42,048 bases of DNA, taken from assembly GCA_035934555.1 (NCBI GenBank), contig DASYXT010000070.1, forward strand, positions 1-42,048. The letters run 5' to 3'. The notes under the pieces were generated by a model. It did not search any database. It had not been told where the DNA came from and saw only the letters and a program-made list of their open reading frames with translations. This document shows, one piece after another, positions 24,511-33,691 of this stretch. Origin of the DNA: DASYXT01 sp035934555 (GTDB lineage Bacteria > Verrucomicrobiota > Verrucomicrobiia > Limisphaerales > UBA8199). Within the stretch, counting starts at the first letter, position 1. Each line of letters starts with the position of its first letter. The translations under genes were made by a program, and so were the position numbers.

Positions 24511-25896
24511 TTAGGCTTTTTCCTCAATCAACTCGCGCCGGGCGCCGCTCAACAATTGCTCGATAAACGTCGTGGAGTAAACCCCGCGGCGGAAGTTGGG
24601 GTCCTGCAGAATCGCTTGCTGAAAGGAAATGGTGGTTTTGGGGCCGGTAATCATGTATTCGCTCAAGGCGCGACTCATTTTGTCCATGGCTTCCCGGCGG
24701 TCTTTGCCGAATGTGATGAGCTTGCCGAGCATCGAATCGTACGCCGCGGGAATGGTGTAGCCGGCATAGGCATGGCTGTCCACGCGCACACCGCGCCCAC
24801 CAGGTTGGTAATACATTTCGATGCGGCCCGGGCTGGGCCGGAAATCATCAAACGGGTCTTCGGCGTTAATGCGGCACTCGATCGCATGGCCGCGGAATTG
24901 GATGTCGCTCTGCGAGTGCCGCAAGGGCTCGCCCATCGCCAGCATGATTTGGTAGCGGACCAGGTCGATACCGGTGATCTCCTCAGTAATGGGGTGCTCG
25001 ACCTGAATGCGCTTGTTCATTTCCAGGAAAAAATAATTCCCCTGATTATCCACAATGAACTCGACCGTCCCGGCATTAGTATAATTGGCTTCTTCGGCAA
25101 TTTTGATCGCGGCCTTGCCCATCTTTTCCCGCAACTTCTTGAACTTTTGATTCTCCAGCAGCGGCGACGGCGCTTCTTCAACCACTTTCTGGTTTCGTCG
25201 TTGAATCGAACAATCCCGTTCTCCCAGGTGAATAATGTGCCCGCGGTTATCGCCGAGAACCTGGAATTCGACGTGATGCGGGTTCTCGATGAATTTCTCG
25301 ATATAAACACCCGAATTCCCGAAGGCCTTCTCGGCTTCCGTTCGCGCCGTGTGGAACCCTTTCACCAGTGAAATATCGTTATGGGCCACGCGCATGCCCC
25401 GCCCGCCGCCACCCGCGACCGCCTTGATCATCACCGGGTACCCGATGCGTTTAGCCACGACCAACGCATCCTGTTCGGTATCCACCACGCCCTCCGACCC
25501 GGGGGGCGTCGGCACCCCGGCCTTTTTGGCGAGCGCGCGGCTCACGGCCTTGTCCTCCAACGCGTTCATTGCGCGGGAATTAGGCCCAATGAACCGGATG
25601 TTACAGCTCTCGCACACGTCGGCGAAATGGGCGTTCTCGGCCAGAAAACCATAGCCGGGATGGATCGCGTCCACGTCGGCGATCTCCGCCGCGCTCACAA
25701 TCCGGTCGATACGGAGGTAGCTCTCGCTGGCCGCAGCCTTGCCGATGCAAATCGCCTCATCGGCCAACTGCACATGCATCGAGTTGGCGTCGGCTTCGGA
25801 ATAAATCGCCACCGTGCGAATATTCAACTCTTTGCAAGCACGAATGATCCGCACGGCGATCTCGCCGCGATTGGCTACCAGTACTTTCTCGAACAT
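24511..25896 (-). CDS. accC: Acetyl-CoA carboxylase, biotin carboxylase subunit
   Basis: A 461-residue ATP-grasp enzyme that carboxylates biotin on AccB in the first step of fatty acid synthesis. It begins MFEKVLVANRGEIAVRII, has the glycine-rich ATP loop 'GGGGRGM', the 'RDCSIQRRNQKVVEEAP' block, and the catalytic region 'EMNKRIQVEHPITE', where most relatives have EMNTRIQVEHP (Lys for Thr). The length is about 10 residues above E. coli AccC, at the C-terminus. It lies 77 bases after accB. Confidence 0.96.
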   Translation of the reverse strand: MFEKVLVANRGEIAVRIIRACKELNIRTVAIYSEADANSMHVQLADEAICIGKAAASESYLRIDRIVSAAEIADVDAIHPGYGFLAENAHFADVCESCNIRFIGPNSRAMNALEDKAVSRALAKKAGVPTPPGSEGVVDTEQDALVVAKRIGYPVMIKAVAGGGGRGMRVAHNDISLVKGFHTARTEAEKAFGNSGVYIEKFIENPHHVEFQVLGDNRGHIIHLGERDCSIQRRNQKVVEEAPSPLLENQKFKKLREKMGKAAIKIAEEANYTNAGTVEFIVDNQGNYFFLEMNKRIQVEHPITEEITGIDLVRYQIMLAMGEPLRHSQSDIQFRGHAIECRINAEDPFDDFRPSPGRIEMYYQPGGRGVRVDSHAYAGYTIPAAYDSMLGKLITFGKDRREAMDKMSRALSEYMITGPKTTISFQQAILQDPNFRRGVYSTTFIEQLLSGARRELIEEKA

Positions 25897-25973
25897 TGGT
25901 AAAATTGGTGACCGTTGGGCCCGGGCAAAACCTGCGGAATCTGCGAAGGCCGACAGCCAGCTCCGGAACGGCC

Positions 25974-26447
25974 CTAGCTGGGACGGATTTTAAACAAGGG
26001 TTGGCCGAACTCGACGGGTTTGGCGTTCTCAACCATCACCTGGGTGATGACGCCTTTGGCTTCGGCCTTAATCTCGTTCATCACCTTCATCGCCTCGATT
26101 ATGCAAACCACCGTTTCTGGATTAACCTCTGTCCCAACCTCGACGTAAGACCCTGATTCCGGCGAAGGCGCCCGATAGAAAGTCCCGATCATGGGCGATT
26201 TAATATCCACCTCGTTGGTTACGACCGGTGCCGCGGCCGGAGTCGAGTTGCCGCCTGCGAGCTGCGCCGCGGCTTGGGGATAAACCAGCACCCCGCCCTG
26301 CCCTTCATCATACCCCGGCACAGCCGCCGCACCCCCATTGCCGCCCCGCTTAAGCCGGATTTTGAAGCCTTCCTTTTCCAGTTCGAACTCCGAGACGGAG
26401 TTCTTCCGCATCAGGTCGATAATGGCCTTTATGTCTTTTAAGTCCAC
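25974..26447 (-). CDS. accB: Acetyl-CoA carboxylase, biotin carboxyl carrier protein
   Basis: A 157-residue BCCP. The N-terminal helix (MDLKDIKAIIDLM) and strand region precede an Ala/Pro/Gly linker (about 35-80) and the C-terminal biotinyl domain. The biotin attachment site is EAMKVMNEI with Lys121, and the preceding thumb region 'SPMIGTFYRAPSPES' is typical of acetyl-CoA carboxylase carriers. It hands carboxybiotin to the carboxyltransferase. It lies between aroQ and accC, the common aroQ-accB-accC order, here without efp. Confidence 0.95.
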   Translation of the reverse strand: MDLKDIKAIIDLMRKNSVSEFELEKEGFKIRLKRGGNGGAAAVPGYDEGQGGVLVYPQAAAQLAGGNSTPAAAPVVTNEVDIKSPMIGTFYRAPSPESGSYVEVGTEVNPETVVCIIEAMKVMNEIKAEAKGVITQVMVENAKPVEFGQPLFKIRPS

Positions 26448-26624
26448 AACGCGTAGAGTTCAGTTCAAATGCACGCCGACTGCTGGTCAGGACCATTTAG
26501 CCGGGCCTGGGCGGTCACCCGACTCTCAAGGTGGTGCGAAACATAGAGAGTCGCACAAAAGCCGTCAAGCCCTAAAAAATTAGGGTACGAAAAACGAGCA
26601 AAATTCAGCGTGAAAACACCGATT

Positions 26625-27071
26625 TCATCGCTGTTTATCCATTTTGCTAACGTTAACGGCTGCTTCTAACCCCAAAATATACGATTCCACCCCAAACCCA
26701 CAGATTTGTCCACGACACACTGGGGCAATTACGGATTTATGCCGGAACTCCTCACGCGCATGGATATTGGAAAGGTGGACTTCAATGGTGGTCAGACCGA
26801 CTGCGGCAATCGCATCCCTTAGGGCTACGCTGGTATGGGTATAGGCCGCTGCGTTTAGCACGATGGCATCAAACTGGCCGGGTGCTTGCTGAACCCAGCC
26901 CACCAACTCGCCTTCCAGGTTGGACTGGCGGAATTCGACTTCCACCCCCAGCACCCCTGCCCTTTGCCGGACCTTCGCCTCAATATCAGCCAAGGTGCTT
27001 CTGCCATATACCTCCGGCTCACGCCTGCCAAGCAGGTTCAAGTTCGGGCCGTTGAGGTACAACACTTTCAT
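26625..27071 (-). CDS. aroQ: 3-dehydroquinate dehydratase, type II
   Basis: A 148-residue enzyme of the shikimate pathway that dehydrates 3-dehydroquinate. The N-terminus LNGPNLNLLGRREPEVYG holds the flexible loop with the catalytic Arg17 and Tyr22. 'NAAAYTHTSVALRDA' and 'EVHLSNIHAREEFR' carry the substrate-binding Asn and His, and 'GQICGFG' closes the site. Its ATG (27071) overlaps the stop of the membrane protein upstream by four bases, so the two are translationally coupled. accB follows after 177 bases. Confidence 0.95.
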   Translation of the reverse strand: MKVLYLNGPNLNLLGRREPEVYGRSTLADIEAKVRQRAGVLGVEVEFRQSNLEGELVGWVQQAPGQFDAIVLNAAAYTHTSVALRDAIAAVGLTTIEVHLSNIHAREEFRHKSVIAPVCRGQICGFGVESYILGLEAAVNVSKMDKQR

Positions 27072-28498
27072 TTGCGGCGCAGGCTAGCGTCCGCGCGGTA
27101 AATGTCCATGACTTTTGCTGTCATCCCGAGACAACTCCCGGCCAGAGCAAAGGCCGGCCAAGCCAAAGCTGGAATATAGAGCCCAAACTCGCTCATGCCT
27201 TGGGCGAACCACCCGAGCAAACCAAGAAATATGGCGAAGTTGACTGGGCTGGAATCAATCCAAGTCCTGCGCCAGAGGGTCAATAAGAGCAAGATAATCC
27301 AGGCCGAATAGGCAATTCCTCCCGGAAACCCGGAGTCAGAGAATTGCTCGAGGTAGTCATTATGTACCAACCGCGCCATTTCCGATTCGGGGCGTTTCAG
27401 GGACGCATAGGGCCGCTGGAACGTGCCCGGGCCGGAGCCAAGGATCGGATGACAGACCGCGGTTGTCACCGCGGCCCGCCAGTAATCCAGCCTGGCGCTG
27501 ACGCTTGTCGCGCCCGAGGCGAAATAGCGATGAAATTTCAAACCGAAAGCAGCCAACCCGATGGCCAGGACTATACCTAAGGCGGCCCATTTCCATCGTG
27601 CGCGCCACTTGCAACGCAAAGCCAAGGTCCCAAGCAGGACTGTAGCTATCAGCCAACCGGACCTTGACTCACTCCAAACCAAGCTGCCAATCCCCAGGAA
27701 AAGCGTCAGGATTATAAGTGCCCAGCGGGTAATTGGCCGGAAATGGCGCGTGAGAGTGTAAGCCAGAGTTGTGGCTAGCGGCAATAACAGCAGCACGGCG
27801 CCGGCCAGAGCATTAGGATAGACCAGAGTTCCGAATACGCGGCCCTTGTCGTACTTTTGCATAATCCAAGGCGCCACCACATCCATTCCATTTGTGGTAA
27901 TAATGAACCCCTCCCGCTTCATCCGGAGAACCGCCTCAGCAGGGAAATTGGTCCAACCCACTCTCTGGCCTTCCAGGAGCGCAAGCCGTTCCTGCGGCAG
28001 TTCAAAAAGCTTCTGCTGGGCTGCCCGTACCAGGCAAAAGACGAAGGCAGCTAGTAAACCGATTAGCAATAACCGAAGCAACCGTTCATTTCGGACCAGC
28101 AAAGCGCCCAGGAGATAGCACAGAACACAACCAGCCAGATGAGGGAGCGTCATCATGGTTAGGGCGCTGTCAACCGTTCGAATAGCGGAAAGGCATTGCC
28201 AGGCAAACCAGATCAGTGGCAGCACCCAGAGCCACCTGGGTTCGGGAAAAGCGTGCCTTTGCTGCGCAATCGCCCAAATGACGGCAAGTCCCAAAGGGGG
28301 CAAGCACCAAAAGCTCCATGCAGGGGGCCAAGACTCGTGCAACGCCTCCACGACTGAGGCAGGGGGAGAAATAGCAGCTTCGAGAATAACCGGATTGCCA
28401 AATTTCAACAGCGCCAACCCCAGAACCAAGCCAAATGGGATCACCAACCCATCGGGGGCAGACATCCTCGAACGGGGGTCGTTCTTGAGGGCGATCAT
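27068..28498 (-). CDS. O-antigen ligase / polymerase-like membrane protein
   Basis: A 476-residue protein with about eleven membrane segments. The large loop in the second half contains the Wzy/WaaL-type pattern 'RLDYWRAAV', 'HPILGSGPGTF' and 'ARLVHNDYLEQFSDSG', with the His-Asn-Asp-Tyr motif common to O-antigen ligases. Such proteins join or polymerise lipid-linked sugar chains at the periplasmic face. Its ATG shares one base with the stop of holB, and its stop overlaps aroQ's start. It is thus inside a housekeeping operon rather than with the polysaccharide genes at 31.6-40.6 kb. Confidence 0.82.
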   Translation of the reverse strand: MIALKNDPRSRMSAPDGLVIPFGLVLGLALLKFGNPVILEAAISPPASVVEALHESWPPAWSFWCLPPLGLAVIWAIAQQRHAFPEPRWLWVLPLIWFAWQCLSAIRTVDSALTMMTLPHLAGCVLCYLLGALLVRNERLLRLLLIGLLAAFVFCLVRAAQQKLFELPQERLALLEGQRVGWTNFPAEAVLRMKREGFIITTNGMDVVAPWIMQKYDKGRVFGTLVYPNALAGAVLLLLPLATTLAYTLTRHFRPITRWALIILTLFLGIGSLVWSESRSGWLIATVLLGTLALRCKWRARWKWAALGIVLAIGLAAFGLKFHRYFASGATSVSARLDYWRAAVTTAVCHPILGSGPGTFQRPYASLKRPESEMARLVHNDYLEQFSDSGFPGGIAYSAWIILLLLTLWRRTWIDSSPVNFAIFLGLLGWFAQGMSEFGLYIPALAWPAFALAGSCLGMTAKVMDIYRADASLRRK

Positions 28499-29607
28499 TA
28501 CAAACGCAGCTTCAGCAACCCCACCTCTAACGCGAGGGATTCCTGCACGTTCGTGCTTAGCCAGCCTTGAAGCTGCTCGATGACCTCCAGGTTCCCCAAA
28601 GCCTGGTCCGGGGAAAGCCGCTCAGCAACCGCCTCAGTGCCGGCCACGCCGGGGAAATTCAACAGCGACCGCATTTGCCCCGACTCCTGCCGGCTGAGAC
28701 TCGCCGCGAGCGTGTGCACCCACACGTCTCGCAACCACCAGTGCAAAACACTCAGTAAATCCGCCCGTTGCCGCCGGTATTCCGCTTCCACCGCCGCCGT
28801 CAGTTCATCTTCCCAGCGTTCGATGACCTCTTTGTCGGCCTCTTTATAAACGTGCAGCGGCGAGCGCGCCGTGAGACTCTCTTCAATCGCCTCCTTGGTT
28901 TGGTTCAATCGCTCCGTAAGCCCGCCCAGCAGCAGATACCGGCCCAGGAGGGTTTGCTGGCTGCCGGCCGCCATTTGCGCAAAGGCCGTCAACCATTCCT
29001 TCTTAGCCGGTTCGAGCGGCGGCGGGCCTTCGCCGGCAAAACTCAACCGCAGACACCTCGAGACGATAGTTTCCAGCAAGCGTTGGGGTTCAGTGCTAAG
29101 CAGGAGCAAAATCGATTTTGCCGGTGGTTCCTCGAGGGTCTTCAGAAACGCGTTCGCCGCTTCCGTCCGGAGCCGGTCCGCCGCAACGATCACACCCACT
29201 TTGTATTCGGCCTCGGTCGGCTTCAGATTGATTTCCTGGATCAGGTCGCGCACCTGCTCAACTTTGATGATCCGCGTTTTGGACTCGGGCCGCACCCAGT
29301 GGACGTCGGGATGATTGTCATGCTCAATCCTTAGGCAGGACGTGCAGGTCCCGCAGGCATCAACCGCCGCACCGTTCGCTTTGACCGGTTTTTGGCAGTT
29401 CAGCGTCTGCGTCAATGCGCGCGCCACAGCTTCCAGCCTCTCCAGCTCATGCCCGGTAAAAAGGTAAGCGTGGGCCAGCCGCTTGCGTGCCAGCGACCGC
29501 TGCAACAATTCGACCCCGACCTTCGGCTCGGGAAAATCTTTGAAAACCATCGGCGGCAAACCTAACGCCTCTGCGGTGATTTCAAAAGCACGAACTGGCT
29601 CGCTCAT
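28498..29607 (-). CDS. holB: DNA polymerase III delta' subunit
   Basis: A 369-residue clamp-loader subunit. The P-loop place reads FTGHELERLEAV (50-61) without GKT, so it should not bind ATP like DnaX. Four Cys (71, 85, 88, 91) form the clamp-loader zinc module. 'AANAFLKTLEEPP' and 'ETIVSRCLRL' (the SRC arginine finger) are diagnostic of the AAA+ core. The C-terminal domain is helical. It stimulates loading of the beta clamp. It heads the operon that continues with the O-antigen-ligase-like gene, aroQ, accB and accC. Confidence 0.88.
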   Translation of the reverse strand: MSEPVRAFEITAEALGLPPMVFKDFPEPKVGVELLQRSLARKRLAHAYLFTGHELERLEAVARALTQTLNCQKPVKANGAAVDACGTCTSCLRIEHDNHPDVHWVRPESKTRIIKVEQVRDLIQEINLKPTEAEYKVGVIVAADRLRTEAANAFLKTLEEPPAKSILLLLSTEPQRLLETIVSRCLRLSFAGEGPPPLEPAKKEWLTAFAQMAAGSQQTLLGRYLLLGGLTERLNQTKEAIEESLTARSPLHVYKEADKEVIERWEDELTAAVEAEYRRQRADLLSVLHWWLRDVWVHTLAASLSRQESGQMRSLLNFPGVAGTEAVAERLSPDQALGNLEVIEQLQGWLSTNVQESLALEVGLLKLRL

Positions 29608-29922
29608 TGGTACTGATCGGTACTGCCCAGTGGCGCGTAATCATAATTATAGTCATAATGCAGACGAGGTTACTGCGTGACGCCGTGCGCCAAAAGTAAC
29701 TGTTACCCGAGCAGGGGTATCGTTGTGCCAAAAGGGTGTTACCCGATGGCTCTTGTTTTTGGTTAACTGTTTGTGGGACTCTGGTTCAAAGCGCCGGAGG
29801 GCTGGCGCAGTCCAAGACGCTCGCGCGCTGAGGGAGCTCAACTCTGGTTCGAAGCGCCAGAGGGCTGGCGCAGTCCAAGACGCTCGCGCGCCGAAGGAAC
29901 GGAATCCTGATTCATTGCCGGC
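29608..29922. other. Intergenic region with a tandem direct repeat
   Basis: Apart from the two 51-base direct repeats at 29778-29828 and 29841-29891, no gene was seen. The promoter of the holB operon should lie near 29610-29690, which is locally AT-rich (ATAATTATAGTCATAATG at about 29642-29660). Confidence 0.5.
29778..29891 (+). repeat. Two 51-bp near-identical direct repeats
   Basis: The unit starting ACTCTGGTTC occurs at 29778-29828 and 29841-29891, 63 bases apart, with 49 of 51 bases identical. It contains GGCTGGCGCAGTCCAAGACG and ends in GCGCGC. It is unlike the GCGGAC palindrome family. It lies just left of the RND pseudogene. Confidence 0.85.
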
Positions 29923-31499
29923 ATGAATTCGGCCAACAACTCACGACTCGGCCGGTTCGCGACGCGAAACGCACCGGCGATTACTTTCATTGCCGCGGCC
30001 CTTTGCCGGGGCGGCCTTTATTCCGCGCTGAACACACCGTCTTCGGTTTTTCCCCAGACAAATTTTCCGCGGGTTTTTATCATGGTGGATAACGGCATCA
30101 TGCCTGCCGATGAAATGATGGCGACGATCACCCGGCCGGCAGCACGCTGGCGATTGCCAATACGCTGAAAGCGCAACTGGCGTCGCTGCGCCAGGGATTG
30201 CCGCCGGATATGAAGCTGGGGTTCTTTTACGATCAATCGGCTTTCGTCCGTGAATCGGTGCGCAGTGTCTGGGAAGCCAGTCTGTTCGGGCTGCTGCTCT
30301 CGGTGGTTATCCTTTTTGCCTTCCTGAAAAACTCGGGAAGCGTGTTGACGGCCATCGTGGCCATTCCCGTCACGGTGCTGATAACGCCGCTGACGATGAA
30401 ATTGGTCAATATGAGTTTCAACCTGATGACGCTGGGCGGGATTGCCGCAGCGATCGGCCTGGTGATCGACGACGCCATTGACAAGTCTATGAACGGGCGG
30501 TGCGTACCACCTTGCACTATCGCTACCTGACACTGCTGGTCTGCGGTGTCATCGGGGTGCTGGGCTATTTCATTTACCGCGGCTTGCCCTCAGATTTTTT
30601 GCCGGAATTTGACGAAGGACGTTTTGTCATCGATTATACCGCCTCCGCCAGGGACCAGTTTGACGGAAACCTCGCGCCAACTCGATCAGGTTGAAGCCCT
30701 GCTCCGGGGCAACCCGGATGTCGAGAGCTATTCGCGGCGCACCGGGACGCAACTGGGGCTGTTCATCACCGAGCCGAACCGAGGCGACTTCCTGGTGAAG
30801 CTGAACCCCAACCGGCAGCACTCAACCGATGAAGACTTGCGTCAGGATGTGGCGGTAACGGCGAGGCTGGAAGGCCGCGACCTGGGCAGCGCGATGAAGG
30901 CGATTCAGGCCAAACTCGCCCAGGCCAAATGGCTGCCGCCCGGGTCACTCCAATATGGCGGCCTGTACCAGCAGCAACAGGAGTCTTTTTTGAACCTGCT
31001 GCTGGTGTTGATCATGGCCGTGTTGCTGGTCTTTACGGTGTTGCTGATCGAGTTCCGCTCCTTTTATGAGCCCATCGCGATCGTATTCGGCGCGGTCCTG
31101 GCGCTGTTCGGCACCGTCGCGGGTTTGTGGCTGACCGGCACGACGCTAAACATCGTTTCTTTCCTGGGCGCGATCATCGGCGTCGGCATTGTTGCCAAGA
31201 ATGGCATCCTGATGCTCGATTACGTCGAACACCTCGAGACCCAGGGCCAGAGCCTGGAAGATGCCCTGGTAAACTCCGGGCATCGCCGTTTGCGGCCCGT
31301 GCTGATGACCTCGCTGGCACCGGCGCTGGGCATGGCGCCGCTGGCGTGGGGCATTGGCACCGGCGCCGACATGCTCCGCCCCCTGGCCATCGCGGTCATT
31401 GGCGCCCTGTGCATTTCGGTGCTGTTGTCGCTAGTGGCCACCCCGACCGTGTATTACCTGCTGCGGCGGCCCTTTGAACGAAACGCGAACCAAGCCTGA
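29923..31499 (+). pseudogene. Decayed RND-family efflux pump gene (AcrB/HAE1-like)
   Basis: Pieces of an inner-membrane RND transporter lie in order but in different frames. 29923-30150 encodes the N-terminus (FPRVFIMVDNGIMPADEMMATI). From about 30150 another frame gives 'LAIANTLKAQLASLRQGLPP' and 'GFFYDQSAFVRESVRSV' through 'LGGIAAAIGLVIDDAI'. From about 30490 'RTTLHYRYLTLLVCG' continues to about 30650. A further shift gives 'SRQLDQVEALLRGNPDVESYS' to the stop at 31499. Functional relatives have about 1,000-1,050 residues; here most of the first periplasmic domain and the segment after the VIDDAI motif are missing. At least three frameshifts or deletions make it non-functional. Confidence 0.88.
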
Positions 31500-31585
31500 T
31501 CGGGCGGAGCTGCCAGCGGACAGAAGGGCTAGGTTCGTGGGCCGACGCTCAGCACGGCGATGCTGCTTGGTCGCGGGTGGGCAGA

Positions 31586-32344
31586 TCAGCGGCGACGAGC
31601 GGTACCGTTCTTGAGCTTGGGAGTCTTGAGCGAGACCACGCGTAGCGCATCCAAGACATTGTGAAATGAACGTACCTCGAAGCCCAACTCGATGAGCGCG
31701 CTGCGGGCGGCGGGCGCACAGAGCGTAGTGACTTCCAGAGCGCGCTCATGCTGGTACATGGTTTTGAGGCCCTGTGCGTACCCGGGATGGCAGCCCAACT
31801 CGGTAACGGGGAACGAAATTCTTTCCAGGATGCGGCGCAACCCTGCGACTGTAAGAGCATCTTCAATGGGTTCCTCCTCGGCGCCTTGGCCGTAGAAGTC
31901 GCCGCAATATTCGATACCGGGAGTGCATTGCCGCAGCGGGATGCCCAGGTGGCGCGCCTGTCCCAGCATCAATGAGCGAACGGGCTCCTCCCGATGCACA
32001 TGCTGATGTGAATCCAAGTGTGTCGGGGCCCGCCCAAGCAAGGAATGGAATCGCGCCAATTGGCGTTCAATTTCCTCTTTAACGGCGGCCGCATCAGTGG
32101 TCGCCACCACAGAGTACAGAGGCGCCCATTCGCCATTGTTATAAGTCCACTCCCCCAGGTCCAGGTGCAGGCCGACGCTCAACCTCGCGGCGGTCCTGGC
32201 ATACCGGGCCGCTTCGACCGCGGCGGGCTGCCGCACCATCAGGCTGGCACTGGTCACAATGCCACGCTCCACCGTCTCGATAATCCCCTGATTGACACCG
32301 TCGCTCAGGCCAAAGTCATCCGCGTTCACAATCAAGTATTTCAT
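31586..32344 (-). CDS. YdjC/ChbG/HpnK-type carbohydrate deacetylase
   Basis: A 252-residue protein started at ATG 32344. The metal and catalytic motifs of the YdjC/ChbG family are present: NADDFG (7-12), GLHLDLGEW from 58, DSHQHVH (111-117), and 'ELGCHPGYAQG' later. Members remove acetyl groups from N-acetylated sugars or sugar lipids (chitooligosaccharides for ChbG, hopanoid-linked GlcNAc for HpnK). It lies 75 bases after the polysaccharide operon on the same strand, so deacetylation of that polymer or its precursor is plausible. Confidence 0.85.
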   Translation of the reverse strand: MKYLIVNADDFGLSDGVNQGIIETVERGIVTSASLMVRQPAAVEAARYARTAARLSVGLHLDLGEWTYNNGEWAPLYSVVATTDAAAVKEEIERQLARFHSLLGRAPTHLDSHQHVHREEPVRSLMLGQARHLGIPLRQCTPGIEYCGDFYGQGAEEEPIEDALTVAGLRRILERISFPVTELGCHPGYAQGLKTMYQHERALEVTTLCAPAARSALIELGFEVRSFHNVLDALRVVSLKTPKLKNGTARRR

Positions 32345-32419
32345 CAATCAAAGCGCCTGACGGACTAGTCATTCGACCGGCAAACTGCTACAGGAAGGTC
32401 CACCGGCAAATTAGCGGCC

Positions 32420-33691
32420 CTACAGTCCAGTTCGAGCCAGCAGGCTGCCTAGGACTTTCTCGGCGGCGAAGAACTCCTGAGCGATGGCACGCGCGGCGCG
32501 GCAATGCCCCGCATAATCGCTCTCGATGGCGTCCACGGCCGCCAGTATGTCGTCCAGACCTCGGAACGCAAACAGTCCTTTGCCCGTCGGCAGATACGAA
32601 CCGAAACCGGTATCCTGCGTAATGACTGGCCGGCCGGCGGCCAGGTAACAAGCGCTGCGGTCACTGAACCAGCCACTGCGCAGCCGAATGTTCTGGTCTT
32701 TGGCCACGGTAAACTCACCGCGGGCGCCCAGGATAAACTGGCGGTACGTTTCCAGGTCGCTCGAGAGCCGGAGGGGGTCCACTAACCGCCAGCCATGAGA
32801 CTCCAGGCGCCGGCGTGAGTTGGCGGGAACGCCGACGGCTAATTCGAACGGAACTGTCCGCCGCCTCGGCAGGTCCAGAATCTTGTTGAACTCGCGGTCC
32901 TTGGACCAGTAGTAGGTTTCGCCTTTGTAAATGATGTCCTTCCCTTTGTTGTGCCACGTGGCGATTGTGTTGTACGCCGCGCCATTGGGCGAAGCAGGAA
33001 CCGGATTCTGCCAAAGCTCGAGCGCCACCGGCTGGACGGACGGCAACCAACGAAAGCGTTCCAAAGGGACCTGGCAATCCGGCGCGCCGAAGTTCAGCCC
33101 GAAGCTGAAGTGGGTATCGTGTGCGGCGAGGGCGGCGATGGTTTGTGCGTCACCACGGGCGACTTTAATTTGTGCGGCGACCGGGTCAGTCTCGACATAG
33201 ATGCGGCGGCGGCACGCCAGGTGTTCCTCGCGCAGCTCTTGAGCGCCGGTCACGTTAAGAAATGCGTCGGCCTCGCCATACAAGCGCAGGATTTTTTCTT
33301 CACTCAACCCGTAGCAGCGCCCGCCAGGATAGTTGCCCCGAAATGCCCAGGAGCCGCCAAAGCCATGTGCTTGGAGCACCGGCACCACCGCCTCCAGATT
33401 ATAGGTTGGGTCGGGCGATAAGTCGTTCAGGCGCGGATCATAAATCCAGCGGCCGGAATCTTCGATGTAGTAGGGCTCGTACCCAAGCCGGCGCAGCGCC
33501 AACAGATAATGCAAGAACTGGTAAGTGACACCCGCCAGCGGATACCAAAACAGAATGCCAAATACGATAATGCGCCCCTTGCCTCGGGGCGGCGTGGTGA
33601 GCCCTGGGGAGTTTGGCTTAGGGAGCTCGGGTGTGCGGTAAGCGTCCCTGCTCCCGGCGCGCTTAGGGCGATGGGGCGGAAGGTTGGTCAT
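32420..33691 (-). CDS. Glycosyltransferase-like protein (GT-B C-terminal signature)
   Basis: A 423-residue protein started at ATG 33691, overlapping the acyltransferase stop by about 29 bases. After a polar N-terminus it reads GRIIVFGILFWYPLAGVTYQ, a Rossmann-like start. The C-terminal part 'YLAAGRPVITQDTGFGSYLPTG' followed by 'GLFAFRGLDDILAAVDAI' is the usual end of GT-B glycosyltransferases, where the nucleotide-sugar site lies. No signal peptide was seen, so it acts in the cytoplasm. Donor and acceptor are unknown. It belongs to the polysaccharide operon. Confidence 0.75.
   Translation of the reverse strand: MTNLPPHRPKRAGSRDAYRTPELPKPNSPGLTTPPRGKGRIIVFGILFWYPLAGVTYQFLHYLLALRRLGYEPYYIEDSGRWIYDPRLNDLSPDPTYNLEAVVPVLQAHGFGGSWAFRGNYPGGRCYGLSEEKILRLYGEADAFLNVTGAQELREEHLACRRRIYVETDPVAAQIKVARGDAQTIAALAAHDTHFSFGLNFGAPDCQVPLERFRWLPSVQPVALELWQNPVPASPNGAAYNTIATWHNKGKDIIYKGETYYWSKDREFNKILDLPRRRTVPFELAVGVPANSRRRLESHGWRLVDPLRLSSDLETYRQFILGARGEFTVAKDQNIRLRSGWFSDRSACYLAAGRPVITQDTGFGSYLPTGKGLFAFRGLDDILAAVDAIESDYAGHCRAARAIAQEFFAAEKVLGSLLARTGL

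Noticed and set aside
24430..25902. Long open frames antisense to accC
   Set aside because: They are opposite-strand shadows of a highly conserved gene in GC-rich DNA.
29723..29926. Plus-strand frame over the 51-bp direct repeats
   Set aside because: Its repeated peptide is a direct result of the DNA repeat, and nothing supports translation.
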